Below, piece after piece: positions 8,557-18,615 of a stretch of 60,988 nucleotides of DNA (position 1 is the stretch's first letter; each line of letters starts with the position of its first letter). The DNA is from an uncultured Prevotellaceae bacterium (GTDB taxonomy: Bacteria; Bacteroidota; Bacteroidia; Bacteroidales; Bacteroidaceae), in assembly GCA_947166345.1 (NCBI GenBank), contig CAMVDU010000012.1, positions 1-60,988 of the forward strand, written 5' to 3'. Under the pieces are notes generated by a model that saw only the letters and a list, made by a program, of their open reading frames with translations, was not told the origin of the DNA and ran no database searches. A program made the translations under genes and the position numbers.

Positions 8557-10431
8557 TCATTTCAAGTAATCCATTTTGTCAGGCCCTATATAAAATCCAG
8601 GTTCTGGTGGCTGGTTGTAGCCCACGTTCTGATAGGCAACGGAGAGACGGTAGGGGATGTCTTGCATCAGACAGTTGATGCGGTAGTCGGTGGGGATCGT
8701 TGTGGTGTAGATACGCAGTTCTGTTGACTCACGGTTGCGCATGACGACTTCTTCGCGCCAATCGCCCAGGATGTCGGCAGAAAGGCAGGGGTTTGACTTC
8801 GTGCCGTTGTTGAACTGTCCCTCAAACTTCTGGAGATCTACAATCTGATGGTTCTCCCAGTCATATTTGCTCACTGTCTCGCGGTCGAGCAACTCGCGCA
8901 GCAGGTCACCGTCCCACCAGATGCCAAAGTTCATGCTGAGCCAGCGCCCGTTCATGATGAGATAATTATGGTGTTGTGGGTCATCGGCATCTTTCGCCTT
9001 GCCTATCACCTCGCCCTTCATATTGCGTATGCCGTGACTGTCGGCACTCCACATCTCCACACCAGGATTCGTGGGGTCTATGTCGGCAGCCATTGCTCGT
9101 CCCACGTCGGTACGGCTCTTGATCTGAAAGACCACCTCGCCTGTTGCTGCATCGCGCAGGTCGCTACCGTCGCGTCGGTTTTCGTGACAGTCCCAGATAT
9201 AGAGACGGTCGTCTTTGGGATCGGCCACAAGATGGATGGCATCACCATGACCCATGCCTGTGTTGTAGAGACCTCGTCCATCGTGATCTACAGCCATCGA
9301 GCCGTAAGTGATTTCGTCCAGCCCGTCACCATCGACGTCAGCAATACGCAGGTTGTGGTTGCCCTGTCCTGCATAGGAATGCCATTCTGGGTCGTTGGTG
9401 TCGAATGTCCAGCGGTTTCTAAGCTCGTGTCCGTCCCAATCCCAGCAGGCAATCACACTACGGGTATAGTAGCCGCGACAGAATATGGCGGAGGGGAGCA
9501 TTAGTTTAGAGTTTGCTGTCGCCCCAAAATATCCGAGGCCTGCGAGATAACGCTCCGAGCGGTTGCCTCTGGTGTCGCCCCAGACTGCCAGGTCACCCCG
9601 TTCTGGGATGTAGGGTTTGGTGTCCATGATGGCTCCTGTCAGTCCGTTGAAGACCGTGATATACTCAGGTCCTTCAAGGATGCGACCAACCTCGTTGCGA
9701 TAGTCGGCAACAGAATCGCCGATCACACGACCCAAGGCATCGCGAGTGCCGTCGGCCGTCTTCACCATCAGCTCGGCACAACCGTCGCCATCGAAGTCAT
9801 AGACTATAAATGGTGTGTAGTGGGCTCCGCTACGGATATTCTTCCCCAGATTGATGCGCCATAGTTTTTCGCCATTCAGACGGTAGCAGTCCAGCAGGGT
9901 AGGGCCCGTGTAGCCGTCGTGGGAGTTGTCGTGTGCATTAGAGGGGTCCCATTTCAGGATGATCTCATATTGTCCGTCACCATCCACATCGGCCACCGTT
10001 GCGTCGTTGGCAGTATAACGGAAGTTGCCTCTTGGTCCAGGAACCATACCACCTTCGGGTTTCTGAAGGGGAATGGCGATGTAGCCCACTGGGGCGTCCT
10101 TGCATAGTGTGAACTCGCCGTTGACCTCTCCTCCGCGCACTTCGTAAATGGCATCTTCATCCAATGGATGCTGGTCTATATAATACGTTCCACAACTCTT
10201 TAATGGATTGTTAACCAGCTTTTTACCATTTCTATATAAAATAAAAGCTTCATCTTTGTTGTCACTCTCCAAAGTGCGCCAGGATACGAAGATGCTGCCA
10301 TCATTTTGTCTGATTGCAACAACTCCCCGATCCAATTTTTCCCTGCTCATCTTTGCTAGGTCATAGCGTGGCTGAGCCCATGAAGATAGACTTGCTATCA
10401 GATAGGTGATGATAAGAAATAGTCGTCTCAT
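8557..10431 (-). CDS. Rhamnogalacturonan lyase, polysaccharide lyase family 11
   Basis: 624-aa secreted lyase; the signal peptide is MRRLFLIITYLIASLSSWAQ. The family cuts the rhamnose-galacturonate backbone of pectin RG-I by calcium-dependent beta-elimination in an eight-bladed propeller. Several calcium-loop motifs are seen: ADVDGDGQYE, YDFDGDGCAEL and ADVDGDGLDEI, with the N-terminal RGVVAIRQNDGSIFVSWR fibronectin-like stretch typical of PL11. Length fits the bacterial family. It is the first gene of a unit with the GH97 enzyme and has its own -33/-7 promoter, back to back with that of hflX. No susC/susD pair is present in the window, so any transporter is elsewhere. Confidence 0.92.
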   Translation of the reverse strand: MRRLFLIITYLIASLSSWAQPRYDLAKMSREKLDRGVVAIRQNDGSIFVSWRTLESDNKDEAFILYRNGKKLVNNPLKSCGTYYIDQHPLDEDAIYEVRGGEVNGEFTLCKDAPVGYIAIPLQKPEGGMVPGPRGNFRYTANDATVADVDGDGQYEIILKWDPSNAHDNSHDGYTGPTLLDCYRLNGEKLWRINLGKNIRSGAHYTPFIVYDFDGDGCAELMVKTADGTRDALGRVIGDSVADYRNEVGRILEGPEYITVFNGLTGAIMDTKPYIPERGDLAVWGDTRGNRSERYLAGLGYFGATANSKLMLPSAIFCRGYYTRSVIACWDWDGHELRNRWTFDTNDPEWHSYAGQGNHNLRIADVDGDGLDEITYGSMAVDHDGRGLYNTGMGHGDAIHLVADPKDDRLYIWDCHENRRDGSDLRDAATGEVVFQIKSRTDVGRAMAADIDPTNPGVEMWSADSHGIRNMKGEVIGKAKDADDPQHHNYLIMNGRWLSMNFGIWWDGDLLRELLDRETVSKYDWENHQIVDLQKFEGQFNNGTKSNPCLSADILGDWREEVVMRNRESTELRIYTTTIPTDYRINCLMQDIPYRLSVAYQNVGYNQPPEPGFYIGPDKMDYLK

Positions 10432-10458
10432 GTAATAGTAATAGTTTCTGTTTCGTGT

Positions 10459-10489
10459 GCAAAATTACGAATTATTTTTGATTATTCAA
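10459..10489 (-). promoter_or_regulatory. Promoter for the PL11-GH97 unit
   Basis: Minus-strand TAATTTTGC (10459-10467) with TTG at 10487-10489 and a 19-nt spacer, fitting the Bacteroidetes consensus. It faces away from the hflX promoter. Confidence 0.7.
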
Positions 10490-10497
10490 CCATATTC

Positions 10498-10529
10498 TTG
10501 CGTATTTCGTAAAGATTTGTTATTTTTGC
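10498..10529 (+). promoter_or_regulatory. Promoter for hflX
   Basis: TTG at 10498-10500, 20-nt spacer, then TATTTTTGC at 10521-10529. The start codon follows 26 nt later. Confidence 0.75.
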
Positions 10530-10555
10530 ATCCGATTATCGATAATAACGACTGA

Positions 10556-11860
10556 ATGAAAGAATTTGTCATATCTGAGGCTAAGGCTGAAACTGCTGTT
10601 CTCGTGGGTTTGATCACCCAACAGCAGGACGAGGCTAAGACCAAGGAATATCTTGATGAGTTGGAGTTTTTGGCTGATACGGCAGGCGCACGCACTATCA
10701 AGCGGTTTACCCAGAAAGTACAAGGTCCCAGCCAAGTGACCTATGTGGGAAAGGGTAAGCTCGACGAGATCAAAAGCTATATCCGCATGATGGACGATGC
10801 CGCTGCCGATGACGAGAGCGGCGAGACGCAGCCCGTAGGTATGGTGATCTTTGATGATGAACTGTCGGCCAAGCAGATACGCAATATTGAGAAAGAGCTG
10901 CAGGTGAAGATTCTCGACCGCACATCGCTTATCCTGGATATCTTTGCCATGCGTGCGCAGACCGCCGAGGCTAAGGCTCAGGTGGAACTGGCGCAGCACC
11001 GCTATATGCTGCCCCGACTGCAGCGCCTGTGGACCCACTTGGAACGTCAGGGCGGTGGCTCTGGTTCGGGTGGCGGAAAGGGTAGCGTGGGACTGCGTGG
11101 TCCTGGTGAGACGCAGTTGGAGATGGACCGCCGTATCATCCTGCAGCGCATCACGCTGTTGAAACAACGCCTTAAAGAAATAGACCAGCAGAAAACCACC
11201 CAGCGTAAGAACCGCGGACGCCTCATTCGTGTGGCCTTGGTGGGCTATACCAACGTGGGTAAATCAACGCTGATGAACCTGCTGAGCAAGAGTGAGGTCT
11301 TTGCCGAGAACAAGCTCTTTGCCACGCTCGATACGACGGTGAGGAAGATGACCATCGACAACCTGCCGTTCCTGCTGGCCGATACTGTGGGCTTCATCCG
11401 CAAGTTGCCCAGCGACCTGGTGGAGTCATTCAAGAGTACCCTTGACGAGGTGCGCGAAGCCGACCTACTGGTACACGTGGTGGATATCTCCCATCCTGAC
11501 TTCGAGGAACAGTTACGAGTAGTGGAACAGACCCTTGCCGAGTTAGGCTGTAGCGAAAAACCCTCGATGGTTGTCTTCAATAAGATTGATGCCTACCACT
11601 GGACTCCCCAGGATGAGGACGACTTGAGCGAGCCTACGAAGGAGAACATCTCTCTGGACGACCTCAAGAAGACGTGGATGGCAAAGTTAAGTGAAAAGGG
11701 GAAGGTGAATGGTGAACAATTCACTACCGCCCCCCTGTTCATTAGTGCCAAGCAGAAGGAGAACATCGAAGAGCTGCGCTCTACGCTTTACAACAAGGTG
11801 CGCGAGCTTCATGTCCAGAAGTATCCGTATAATGACTTCCTCTATCAGATTGAAGATTGA
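10556..11860 (+). CDS. hflX: Ribosome-associated GTPase HflX
   Basis: 434-aa GTPase that binds the 50S subunit and helps split or rescue stalled ribosomes. The N-terminal nucleotide-binding domain is followed by a glycine-rich linker (GGGSGSGGGKGS) and the signature GPGETQLEMDRR, then the G domain with G1 GYTNVGKST at about 230, G3 DTVGF and G4 NKID. A low-complexity segment near residues 377-393 (LSEKGKVNGEQFTT) is encoded by heptad-like repeats and looks inserted between G4 and G5. Single gene with its own promoter; a run of TTGAGAA heptads follows the stop. Confidence 0.95.
   Translation: MKEFVISEAKAETAVLVGLITQQQDEAKTKEYLDELEFLADTAGARTIKRFTQKVQGPSQVTYVGKGKLDEIKSYIRMMDDAAADDESGETQPVGMVIFDDELSAKQIRNIEKELQVKILDRTSLILDIFAMRAQTAEAKAQVELAQHRYMLPRLQRLWTHLERQGGGSGSGGGKGSVGLRGPGETQLEMDRRIILQRITLLKQRLKEIDQQKTTQRKNRGRLIRVALVGYTNVGKSTLMNLLSKSEVFAENKLFATLDTTVRKMTIDNLPFLLADTVGFIRKLPSDLVESFKSTLDEVREADLLVHVVDISHPDFEEQLRVVEQTLAELGCSEKPSMVVFNKIDAYHWTPQDEDDLSEPTKENISLDDLKKTWMAKLSEKGKVNGEQFTTAPLFISAKQKENIEELRSTLYNKVRELHVQKYPYNDFLYQIED
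11685..11733 (+). repeat. In-frame heptad-like segment inside hflX
   Basis: 7-nt units GTGAAAA, GGGGAAG, GTGAATG, GTGAACA follow one another within the coding sequence. They resemble the heptads found in spacers of this genome. Confidence 0.55.
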
Positions 11861-11879
11861 GATTTGAGAATTGAGAAAA
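11855..11879. repeat. TTGAGAA heptads after hflX
   Basis: Three units TTGAGAT, TTGAGAA, TTGAGAA overlap the hflX stop codon and fill the spacer before the next gene. Confidence 0.5.
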
Positions 11880-11912
11880 CGAACCATAACACAAATTACA
11901 AAAAGTACAATT

Positions 11913-13766
11913 ATGAGAGACTACAGATTATTGAGCCAAGAAGAAATCCAGATTCTTGAGAACAACGTTTGTTGGGCTGAGGACTGGTCGCGTGTGCTGG
12001 TGCATCCAGAGTTCCGTCCCTATAACTTCCACCGTGTGATGTTCTACGGTGACATTCGCCTGGGTCGTTTCGAAAAGAAGATTGAGGTAGCCAAGGGCTT
12101 CTTCAAGCATTCAGGTATCAACGATGCCACTTTGCGTAACGTTTCTATCGGTAACGACTGTCTCATTGAGAAGGTGGGCAACTTCATCAACAACTATACC
12201 ATTGGTGACGACTGCTATATCTCGAATATCTGCACGTTGGAAACACTTGAGGGTGCCAGCTATGGTGCTGGCTCGACCATCAGCGTGCTCAACGAGATGG
12301 GCGACGGCAATGTGACGCTGTTCCGTGAGCTGAACTCGCAGTTGGCCTCATTCATGGTGAAGCATAATAGCGACAAAGCCTTGGTGAACCGCCTGCGCCA
12401 GCTGATTGACGACGAGGTGCGTGTATCGACGCCCGAGCGTGGTATCATTGGCAACAGTGTGAAGATTATCAATACCAAGGATATTACCAACACCGTTATC
12501 AAGGGCGACTGCGAGATTAGCGGCTGTGCCCGTCTGAACGAATGTACCATCCTGAGTAGTGAGGATGCTCCTGTGTTTATCGGCACGGGTGTCATATGCG
12601 AGAACTCCATCATCTGCGATGGCTGCTCTATCAATAACTCGGTGAAGATGCAGGACTGCTTCGTGGGCGAGGCCTGTCAGATTACCAATGGTTTCACGGC
12701 AGAGGCCAGTCTGTTCTTTGCCAACTCGTATATGGCCAACGGTGAGGCTTGTGCCGCCTTCTGCGGACCGTTCTCTGCCAGCCATCACAAGTCGAGCCTG
12801 CTCATCGGTGGACAGTTCTCGTTCTATAATGCCGGTTCGAACACCAACTTCTCGAACCACGCCTATAAGATGGGTCCCTTGCACTATGGAACCCTTGAAC
12901 GCGGTACCAAGACGGCTTCAGGCTCGTATATCCTGATGCCTGCCACCATTGGTGCCTTCAGCGTGTGCTTTGGTAAACTGATGCACCATCCCGATACGCG
13001 CAGCCTGCCTTTCTCTTATCTGATTGCCTATGGCGAGACGATGTATCTGGTACCAGGACGCAACATCACCACGGTGGGTCTCTACCGTGATATCAAGAAA
13101 TGGCCCAAGCGCGACAAGCGTTCCAAGCAGTCCAAAAAGTCTATCATCAACTTCGACTGGCTGTCGCCCTTCACAGTGGGTGAGATCCTGCAGGGTATGA
13201 AGATCCTGGAGAGTCTGCGCTCTGCCTCTGGTGACAATGTGACAACCTACAATTTCCATGAGTATGTCATCAACGCCTCGTCGCTGAAGAAAGGTCTGAA
13301 GTACTACGACATCGCCCTGCGCATCTTCATGGGTGCCGTGCTGAAGCGTGCCCAGAAGGAGGGATACCTTGGAAAGCCGTTGTCGGAAGTGGGCAAAGGC
13401 AAGTGGACCGATCTCTCCGGACTGCTGTTGCCTGAGAGTGAGGAACTGCGTTTGGTGGATGACATCAAGACCGGTGCCTTGGAGAATATCCAGCAGGTAC
13501 TCGACCGTTTTGAGACTATCAATACCCAATATGCTGACTATCGCTGGGCATGGAGTTATCAGCTCATCAAGGACTACTATCATCTGGACGAACTGGATGA
13601 TGCAGCCTGTGAACGTGTCAAGGAAGATTACGTCAAGGCCCGTCGTGCCTGGATTGCTGAGATTCGCAAGGATGCCGAGAAGGAGTTTGCGATGGGCGAT
13701 GTAGAGCAGGAGGTCTTTGACAACTTCGTCGACCAGCTTGACCACGAAATAGATTACGAAAACTAA
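11913..13766 (+). CDS. DUF4954 family protein (left-handed beta-helix)
   Basis: 617-aa protein of a Bacteroidetes family with no established function. Residues 40-320 hold many hexapeptide-like turns (for example VSIGNDCLIEKVGNFINNYTIGDDCYI and later CTILSSEDAPVFIGTGVICENSIIC), which points to a left-handed parallel beta-helix as in acyl- or nucleotidyl-transferases acting on sugars. No signal peptide is seen, so it is cytoplasmic. The start MRDYRLLSQEEIQ at 11913 is preferred; an in-frame ATG at 11871 adds 14 residues coded by the heptad spacer. It is followed 2 nt later by the M16 peptidase gene, so the two are probably co-transcribed. Confidence 0.88.
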   Translation: MRDYRLLSQEEIQILENNVCWAEDWSRVLVHPEFRPYNFHRVMFYGDIRLGRFEKKIEVAKGFFKHSGINDATLRNVSIGNDCLIEKVGNFINNYTIGDDCYISNICTLETLEGASYGAGSTISVLNEMGDGNVTLFRELNSQLASFMVKHNSDKALVNRLRQLIDDEVRVSTPERGIIGNSVKIINTKDITNTVIKGDCEISGCARLNECTILSSEDAPVFIGTGVICENSIICDGCSINNSVKMQDCFVGEACQITNGFTAEASLFFANSYMANGEACAAFCGPFSASHHKSSLLIGGQFSFYNAGSNTNFSNHAYKMGPLHYGTLERGTKTASGSYILMPATIGAFSVCFGKLMHHPDTRSLPFSYLIAYGETMYLVPGRNITTVGLYRDIKKWPKRDKRSKQSKKSIINFDWLSPFTVGEILQGMKILESLRSASGDNVTTYNFHEYVINASSLKKGLKYYDIALRIFMGAVLKRAQKEGYLGKPLSEVGKGKWTDLSGLLLPESEELRLVDDIKTGALENIQQVLDRFETINTQYADYRWAWSYQLIKDYYHLDELDDAACERVKEDYVKARRAWIAEIRKDAEKEFAMGDVEQEVFDNFVDQLDHEIDYEN

Positions 13767-13768
13767 AT

Positions 13769-16678
13769 ATGATGATGAAACGAAAAATCTTTTTCTCTAT
13801 GCTATGTCTGGCACTTGGAATGAGTGTTCAGGCTAAGGATTACAAGTACGTTACGGTTCCAGGTGATATGATGCAAACCCGCATCTACACGCTGGACAAC
13901 GGTCTAAAGGTGTTCTTGAGTGTAAACCCTGAGAAACCGCGCATTCAGACCTACATCGCTGTGCGTACCGGTTCGAAGAACGACCCTGCCGAGACAACGG
14001 GTCTGGCCCACTATTTGGAACACCTCATGTTCAAGGGCACCAAGCTGTTTGGAACAAACAACCCTGAGGCAGAGGCTCCTCTGTTGGCAGAGATTGAGCA
14101 GCGCTACGAGGCCTACCGCAAGCTTACCGACCCCGCAGCCCGTAAGCAGGCCTACCACGAGATTGACTCTGTGAGCCAGGTAGCTGCCCAGTACTTCATT
14201 CCCAACGAGTACGACAAGCTGATGGCTGCCATCGGCGCTGAGGGTACCAATGCCTACACCTCGAACGATGTGACCTGCTATACCGAGGATATCCCATCGA
14301 ACGAGATTGAGAACTGGGCCAAGATTCAGGCCGACCGTTTTCAGAATATGGTGATTCGTGGCTTCCACACTGAGTTGGAGGCTGTGTATGAGGAGTACAA
14401 CATCGGATTGACTAGCGACACACGAAAGCTGTTCGCCACCTTGTGTAAGATGCTGTGGCCTAACCATCCTTATGGCTTGCAGACTACCATCGGCACCCAG
14501 GAGCACCTGAAGAACCCCTCTATCACCAATATCAAGAACTACTTTAACAAGTGGTATCGCCCCAACAACGTGGCCATCTGTATGGCTGGCGACTTTGATC
14601 CTGATAAGACCATCGCTATCATCGATAAGTATTTCAGCAGTTGGAAAGCAGGTGCTGATGTGAAGCAGCCAACCTTTGCACCTCTGCCAGCGCTAACACA
14701 ACCCAAGGATTCTACCATCGTTGGTCCTGAGGCTGAGCGTGTATGGATGGCTTGGCGTGCTGAGCAGGCCAACAGTCTGCAGGCCGACACCTTGAATCTG
14801 CTGTCGAGTGTGCTGAGCAATGGTCGTGCAGGTCTCTTCGATCTTGACTTGAACCAGACCATGAAGGTGCAGAGTGCTGGCGCTGGTGCTGAGCTGCTGC
14901 GCGATCATGGTGCATTCCTGATACTGGGTTCTCCCAAACAGGGTCAGAGCCTGGAGGAGGTTCGCAGTCTGATGCTGGCCGAGATAGAAAAGCTGAAGAA
15001 GGGCGACTTCCCTGAGAGTCTTTTGCCCAGCATCATCAACAACTACAAGCGCAATCGCTATCAGACACTGGAGAGCAATGAGGGACGTGCCGATATGTTT
15101 GTTGACGCCTTTATCAATGAAGTCGATTGGCAGCAGGAGGTAGAGAGCATCGACCGTATCTCGAAGATTACCAAGCCTGAGCTGGTGGCATTTGCCAACA
15201 AGTTCTTTACCAATGGTTATGTGACTGTGTTCAAGAAGCAGGGCGTTGACGAGACTCAGAAGAAGATTGACAAGCCCGCCATCACGCCCATCCCCACCAA
15301 TCGCGACATGATGAGTCAGTTTGTGAAGGATGTGCAGAATACCGAGGTGGAGCCTATCCAGCCCCGATTTGTTGACTTCAAGAACGACCTGACCTTTGCC
15401 AAGACCAAGAAGGGACTGCCTCTGCTGTATGTGAAGAACACGGAGAACGGCCTGTTCCAGTTGAACCTGCGCTATGAGTTTGGTCGTAAGGCTGACAACC
15501 GCTATGATATCGCTACTGACTATATCGACTACCTGGGTACCGATAAGTATACTGCTGCAGAGTTGAAGCAGAAGTTCTATGAACTGGGCTGCGACTTCTA
15601 TGTAGGTGAGGGTAGCGACGCTATCAACGTGCGTCTGAGTGGTTTGAGCGAGAACATGCAGGCAGCCCTGGCTCTGGGCGAGGAACTGCTGCAGAACGCC
15701 AAGGTTGATAAGGATGCCTACAACGAGATGGTGGGCCAAATTCTGAAGCGCCGTGATGACGCCAAGAAGAACCAGCGTGGCTACTTCAACTGGCTATATA
15801 GCTATGGCGTGTTTGGCGAGCGCAACTTCAGCCGCGATATCCAGACTGAGGAGCAGCTGAAGAATACCGATCCACAAGTGTTTGTTGACCTGCTGAAGAA
15901 CCTGAGCGGCTTTGAGCACAGCGTGGAGTACTATGGACCTATGAGTGTGAAGGAGGTTTCTGACATCGTGACCAAGGCCCATAAGATGCCTAAGAAGCTG
16001 AAGCCCGTGCCACAGAACAAGGAGTATGAGCGCCAGCAGACACCATCCAACGAGGTGTGGATTGCCCCCTTCGATGCCAAGAACATCTATATGCGCATGT
16101 ATCACGACGAGCATCGCGCTTGGAATATCGATGAGGCTGCTGTTGTAGGCGTGTTCAACGAGTACTTTGGTGGTGGCATGAACGGTATCGTGTTCCAGGA
16201 GATGCGCGAGGCCCGTGGCTTGGCTTATAACGCTTCGGCCTACTATGCACGTCCTGCTAAGAAGAGTGATAAGGAGAACTTTATGACCCACATCATCACT
16301 CAGAACGACAAGATGATGGACTGCATCAACCACTTCCATAAGATTCTGAACGAGATGCCTGCCAGCGAGACAGCCTTCAAGATTGCCAAGGAGGGACTGA
16401 CCAAGCAGTTGGCCAGCCTGCGCACCACCAAGATGGGCATCATCAGCAAGTGGAACGCCATGAAGCAGTTGGGACTGGACTACGACCTGAACCAGAAGAT
16501 CTACGAGGATCTGGGCAAGGTGACGCTACAGGATATGGTGAACTTCGAGAAGCAGCAGATGGCCAACAAGACCTATCGCTACATCATCCTGGGCGATGAG
16601 AAAGAACTCGACATGAAGGCCCTCGAAAAGTTGGGACCCATCAAGCGTCTTACCATCGAAGAAGTCTTCGGCTATTAA
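13769..16678 (+). CDS. M16 family zinc metallopeptidase (insulinase-like), two-domain
   Basis: 969-aa exported peptidase; signal peptide MKRKIFFSMLCLALGMSVQA. The inverted zinc motif HxxEH is intact as His81-Tyr-Leu-Glu84-His85 (HYLEHLMFKGT), with the further acidic ligand in the ELEAVYEEYN helix. The second half is the usual catalytically silent M16 domain that carries the Arg/Tyr substrate pair (REARGLAYNASAYY). Such periplasmic enzymes degrade short peptides. The length is typical of single-chain pitrilysin-like proteins. A strong terminator closes the transcript. Confidence 0.94.
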   Translation: MMMKRKIFFSMLCLALGMSVQAKDYKYVTVPGDMMQTRIYTLDNGLKVFLSVNPEKPRIQTYIAVRTGSKNDPAETTGLAHYLEHLMFKGTKLFGTNNPEAEAPLLAEIEQRYEAYRKLTDPAARKQAYHEIDSVSQVAAQYFIPNEYDKLMAAIGAEGTNAYTSNDVTCYTEDIPSNEIENWAKIQADRFQNMVIRGFHTELEAVYEEYNIGLTSDTRKLFATLCKMLWPNHPYGLQTTIGTQEHLKNPSITNIKNYFNKWYRPNNVAICMAGDFDPDKTIAIIDKYFSSWKAGADVKQPTFAPLPALTQPKDSTIVGPEAERVWMAWRAEQANSLQADTLNLLSSVLSNGRAGLFDLDLNQTMKVQSAGAGAELLRDHGAFLILGSPKQGQSLEEVRSLMLAEIEKLKKGDFPESLLPSIINNYKRNRYQTLESNEGRADMFVDAFINEVDWQQEVESIDRISKITKPELVAFANKFFTNGYVTVFKKQGVDETQKKIDKPAITPIPTNRDMMSQFVKDVQNTEVEPIQPRFVDFKNDLTFAKTKKGLPLLYVKNTENGLFQLNLRYEFGRKADNRYDIATDYIDYLGTDKYTAAELKQKFYELGCDFYVGEGSDAINVRLSGLSENMQAALALGEELLQNAKVDKDAYNEMVGQILKRRDDAKKNQRGYFNWLYSYGVFGERNFSRDIQTEEQLKNTDPQVFVDLLKNLSGFEHSVEYYGPMSVKEVSDIVTKAHKMPKKLKPVPQNKEYERQQTPSNEVWIAPFDAKNIYMRMYHDEHRAWNIDEAAVVGVFNEYFGGGMNGIVFQEMREARGLAYNASAYYARPAKKSDKENFMTHIITQNDKMMDCINHFHKILNEMPASETAFKIAKEGLTKQLASLRTTKMGIISKWNAMKQLGLDYDLNQKIYEDLGKVTLQDMVNFEKQQMANKTYRYIILGDEKELDMKALEKLGPIKRLTIEEVFGY

Positions 16679-16696
16679 TTTAACCAGATACTAAAT

Positions 16697-16729
16697 AAAA
16701 AGGAGTGCATTTCTGCGCTCCTTTTTTTA
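16697..16729 (+). terminator. Rho-independent terminator after the M16 gene
   Basis: A 12-bp stem (16698-16709 with 16714-16725) with a 4-nt loop and T run. It sits between convergent genes and has an A run on its left side, so it may serve both. Confidence 0.9.
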
Positions 16730-16749
16730 TTTTAGTTTCCACTCCTTTT

Positions 16750-17202
16750 TTATTTCAGCTTCCACTCATCATTTACCTTGACCAGCGGCACCATGATCTC
16801 TTCCTGTGTCTTGTCGCCGTAGGTCAGGTTCATGTACACCTGCATGACGCCCATCACGGTATCGTTGACGGTACGGGTGGCCTCCACCTTCGTCACACCG
16901 TTGTGGTTCCTTTTTACCTCTGCCACGTGCTGCCGGTAGGTGGTCAGCAGGGCCTTGCGGTAGCTCTCGGGCATGGTGTCGTAGTTGGCTCTGGCCTTTA
17001 GGTAGTCCTCGCATTTTCCTTCATAGAGTGCCTCGTAGCTCTGCTGTGCCACTTCTGTAGCCAGTTTGGGCTTGTTTTGAGGCGTCTCTTTGTCAGAGCA
17101 GCCAACCTGCAACAAGGCTGCCGCTGTGAGCAGGACGATCAGAGAGCCGTTGAAGACCATTCTTCGCAGTCCCTTTGTCGTAAAAGTGTGCTGTGTCTTC
17201 AT
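16750..17202 (-). CDS. Small lipoprotein, DUF4878-like
   Basis: 150-aa predicted lipoprotein. A basic N-terminus and hydrophobic stretch end at LLQVGC with Cys35 as the lipidation site; the acidic SDKE after it fits a surface-export signal seen in Bacteroidetes, which is inference. The mature part ([19 protein letters not shown] ... NDEWKLK) resembles small NTF2-like DUF4878 domains in gut Bacteroidales; function unknown. Its ATG overlaps the der stop codon in an ATGA arrangement, so it is translationally coupled to der. Confidence 0.8.
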   Translation of the reverse strand: MKTQHTFTTKGLRRMVFNGSLIVLLTAAALLQVGCSDKETPQNKPKLATEVAQQSYEALYEGKCEDYLKARANYDTMPESYRKALLTTYRQHVAEVKRNHNGVTKVEATRTVNDTVMGVMQVYMNLTYGDKTQEEIMVPLVKVNDEWKLK

Positions 17203-18512
17203 TTCTGACGGATAAATACGTTGATGGGCGAGCCTGTGAGTGTCCAGTTCTCGCGAATCTTATTCTCCAGGAAACGCTTGTAGGGCTCCTTGATGTACTG
17301 GGGCAGGTTGGCATAGAAGATGAACGTCGGTATCTGGGTGTCGGGCACCTGCGAGACGTACTTGATCTTGATGTACTTACCCTTGATGGAGGGTGGGGGA
17401 GTTGCCTCTATCAGCGGCAGCATCACCTCGTTCAGCTTCGACGTGCCAATCTTGATCTTGCGGTTCAGATAGACCTGCTTGGCAGTCTCCAGCACCTTGA
17501 AGATGCGCTGCTTGGTGAGTGCCGAGGCAAAGATGATGGGGAAGTCGCGGAACGGAGCCATGCGCTCGCGGATGGCGTTCTCGAAGGTGTCGATGACCTT
17601 CTGCGTCTTGTCCTCCACGAGGTCCCATTTGTTGACCACCACCACCAGACTCTTGTTGTTCTTCTGGATCAGCTGGAAGATGTTCATATCCTGGGCCTCT
17701 ATGCCGCGTGTGGCGTCTATCATGAGGATGCAAACGTCGCTGTTCTCAATGGCGCGGATGGAGCGCATCACGCTGTAGAACTCCAGATCCTCGCTCACCT
17801 TGTTCTTGCGACGAATGCCTGCGGTATCTACCAGGTAGAAGTCGAAGCCGAACTTGTCGTAGCGCGTGTAGATAGAGTCGCGTGTGGTACCGGCAATCTC
17901 GGTCACGATGTGGCGCTCCTCGCCAATAAAGGCGTTGATGATACTCGACTTTCCCGCGTTGGGTCGTCCCACCACCGCAAAGCGTGGTATGCCGTCCTCA
18001 GCGTCGTCCTGCTGCTTGGTGGGCAGCTCCTCCAGTATCTTGTCCAGCAGGTCGCCCGTACCGCTACCTGTGGCTGCGCTCACGCAGTAGGGATCGCCCA
18101 GTCCCAGCTTGTAGAACTCGTACTGTCCGTAGTGGTCCTTGTTGTCGTCGGCTTTGTTGGCCACCAGCAGCGTGGGCAGCTTGGCCCTGCGCAGAATCTG
18201 TGCCACGTCCATGTCCCAGTCCGTGACACCGTTCTTGATGTCGCACACAAAGAGCACCAGGTCGGCTTCTTCCGTGGCGATGATTACCTGCTTGCGAATC
18301 TCCTCTTCGAAGATGTCGTCGCTGTTCACCACCCATCCTCCGGTGTCAACCACCGAGAACTCCTTGCCGTTCCATTCGCACTTGCCATACTGGCGGTCAC
18401 GCGTGGTGCCGGCCTCGTCGCTCACGATGGCCTGGCGCGATTTAGTCAGTCTGTTGAAAAGCGTGGATTTTCCCACGTTGGGACGTCCCACTATCGCTAC
18501 TAAATTTCCCAT
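17199..18512 (-). CDS. der: Ribosome assembly GTPase Der (EngA)
   Basis: 437-aa GTPase with two G domains in tandem, needed for maturation of the 50S subunit. G1 motifs GRPNVGKST (residues 8-16) and GRPNAGKSS mark the two domains, each with DTGG or DTAG and NKxD motifs (NKADDN, NKWDLV); the KH-like domain fills the C-terminus. The start [16 protein letters not shown] at 18512 is preferred over the ATG 14 codons upstream, since it leaves the normal N-terminus and puts the -7 box 18 nt upstream. Confidence 0.97.
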   Translation of the reverse strand: MGNLVAIVGRPNVGKSTLFNRLTKSRQAIVSDEAGTTRDRQYGKCEWNGKEFSVVDTGGWVVNSDDIFEEEIRKQVIIATEEADLVLFVCDIKNGVTDWDMDVAQILRRAKLPTLLVANKADDNKDHYGQYEFYKLGLGDPYCVSAATGSGTGDLLDKILEELPTKQQDDAEDGIPRFAVVGRPNAGKSSIINAFIGEERHIVTEIAGTTRDSIYTRYDKFGFDFYLVDTAGIRRKNKVSEDLEFYSVMRSIRAIENSDVCILMIDATRGIEAQDMNIFQLIQKNNKSLVVVVNKWDLVEDKTQKVIDTFENAIRERMAPFRDFPIIFASALTKQRIFKVLETAKQVYLNRKIKIGTSKLNEVMLPLIEATPPPSIKGKYIKIKYVSQVPDTQIPTFIFYANLPQYIKEPYKRFLENKIRENWTLTGSPINVFIRQK

Positions 18513-18530
18513 AGTCTTCTGATTTTGGTG

Positions 18531-18562
18531 ACAAAGGTAGTGCAAACCGAGCAAAATACAAA
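18531..18562 (-). promoter_or_regulatory. Promoter for der
   Basis: Minus-strand TACCTTTGT at 18531-18539 and TTTG at 18559-18562 with a 19-nt spacer, an exact fit to the Bacteroidetes consensus. Confidence 0.8.
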
Positions 18563-18615
18563 ATAAATTTGCATTTATTTTTATTTTCGAGGTGCAGCCT
18601 ACCTTCGACCGCAGG

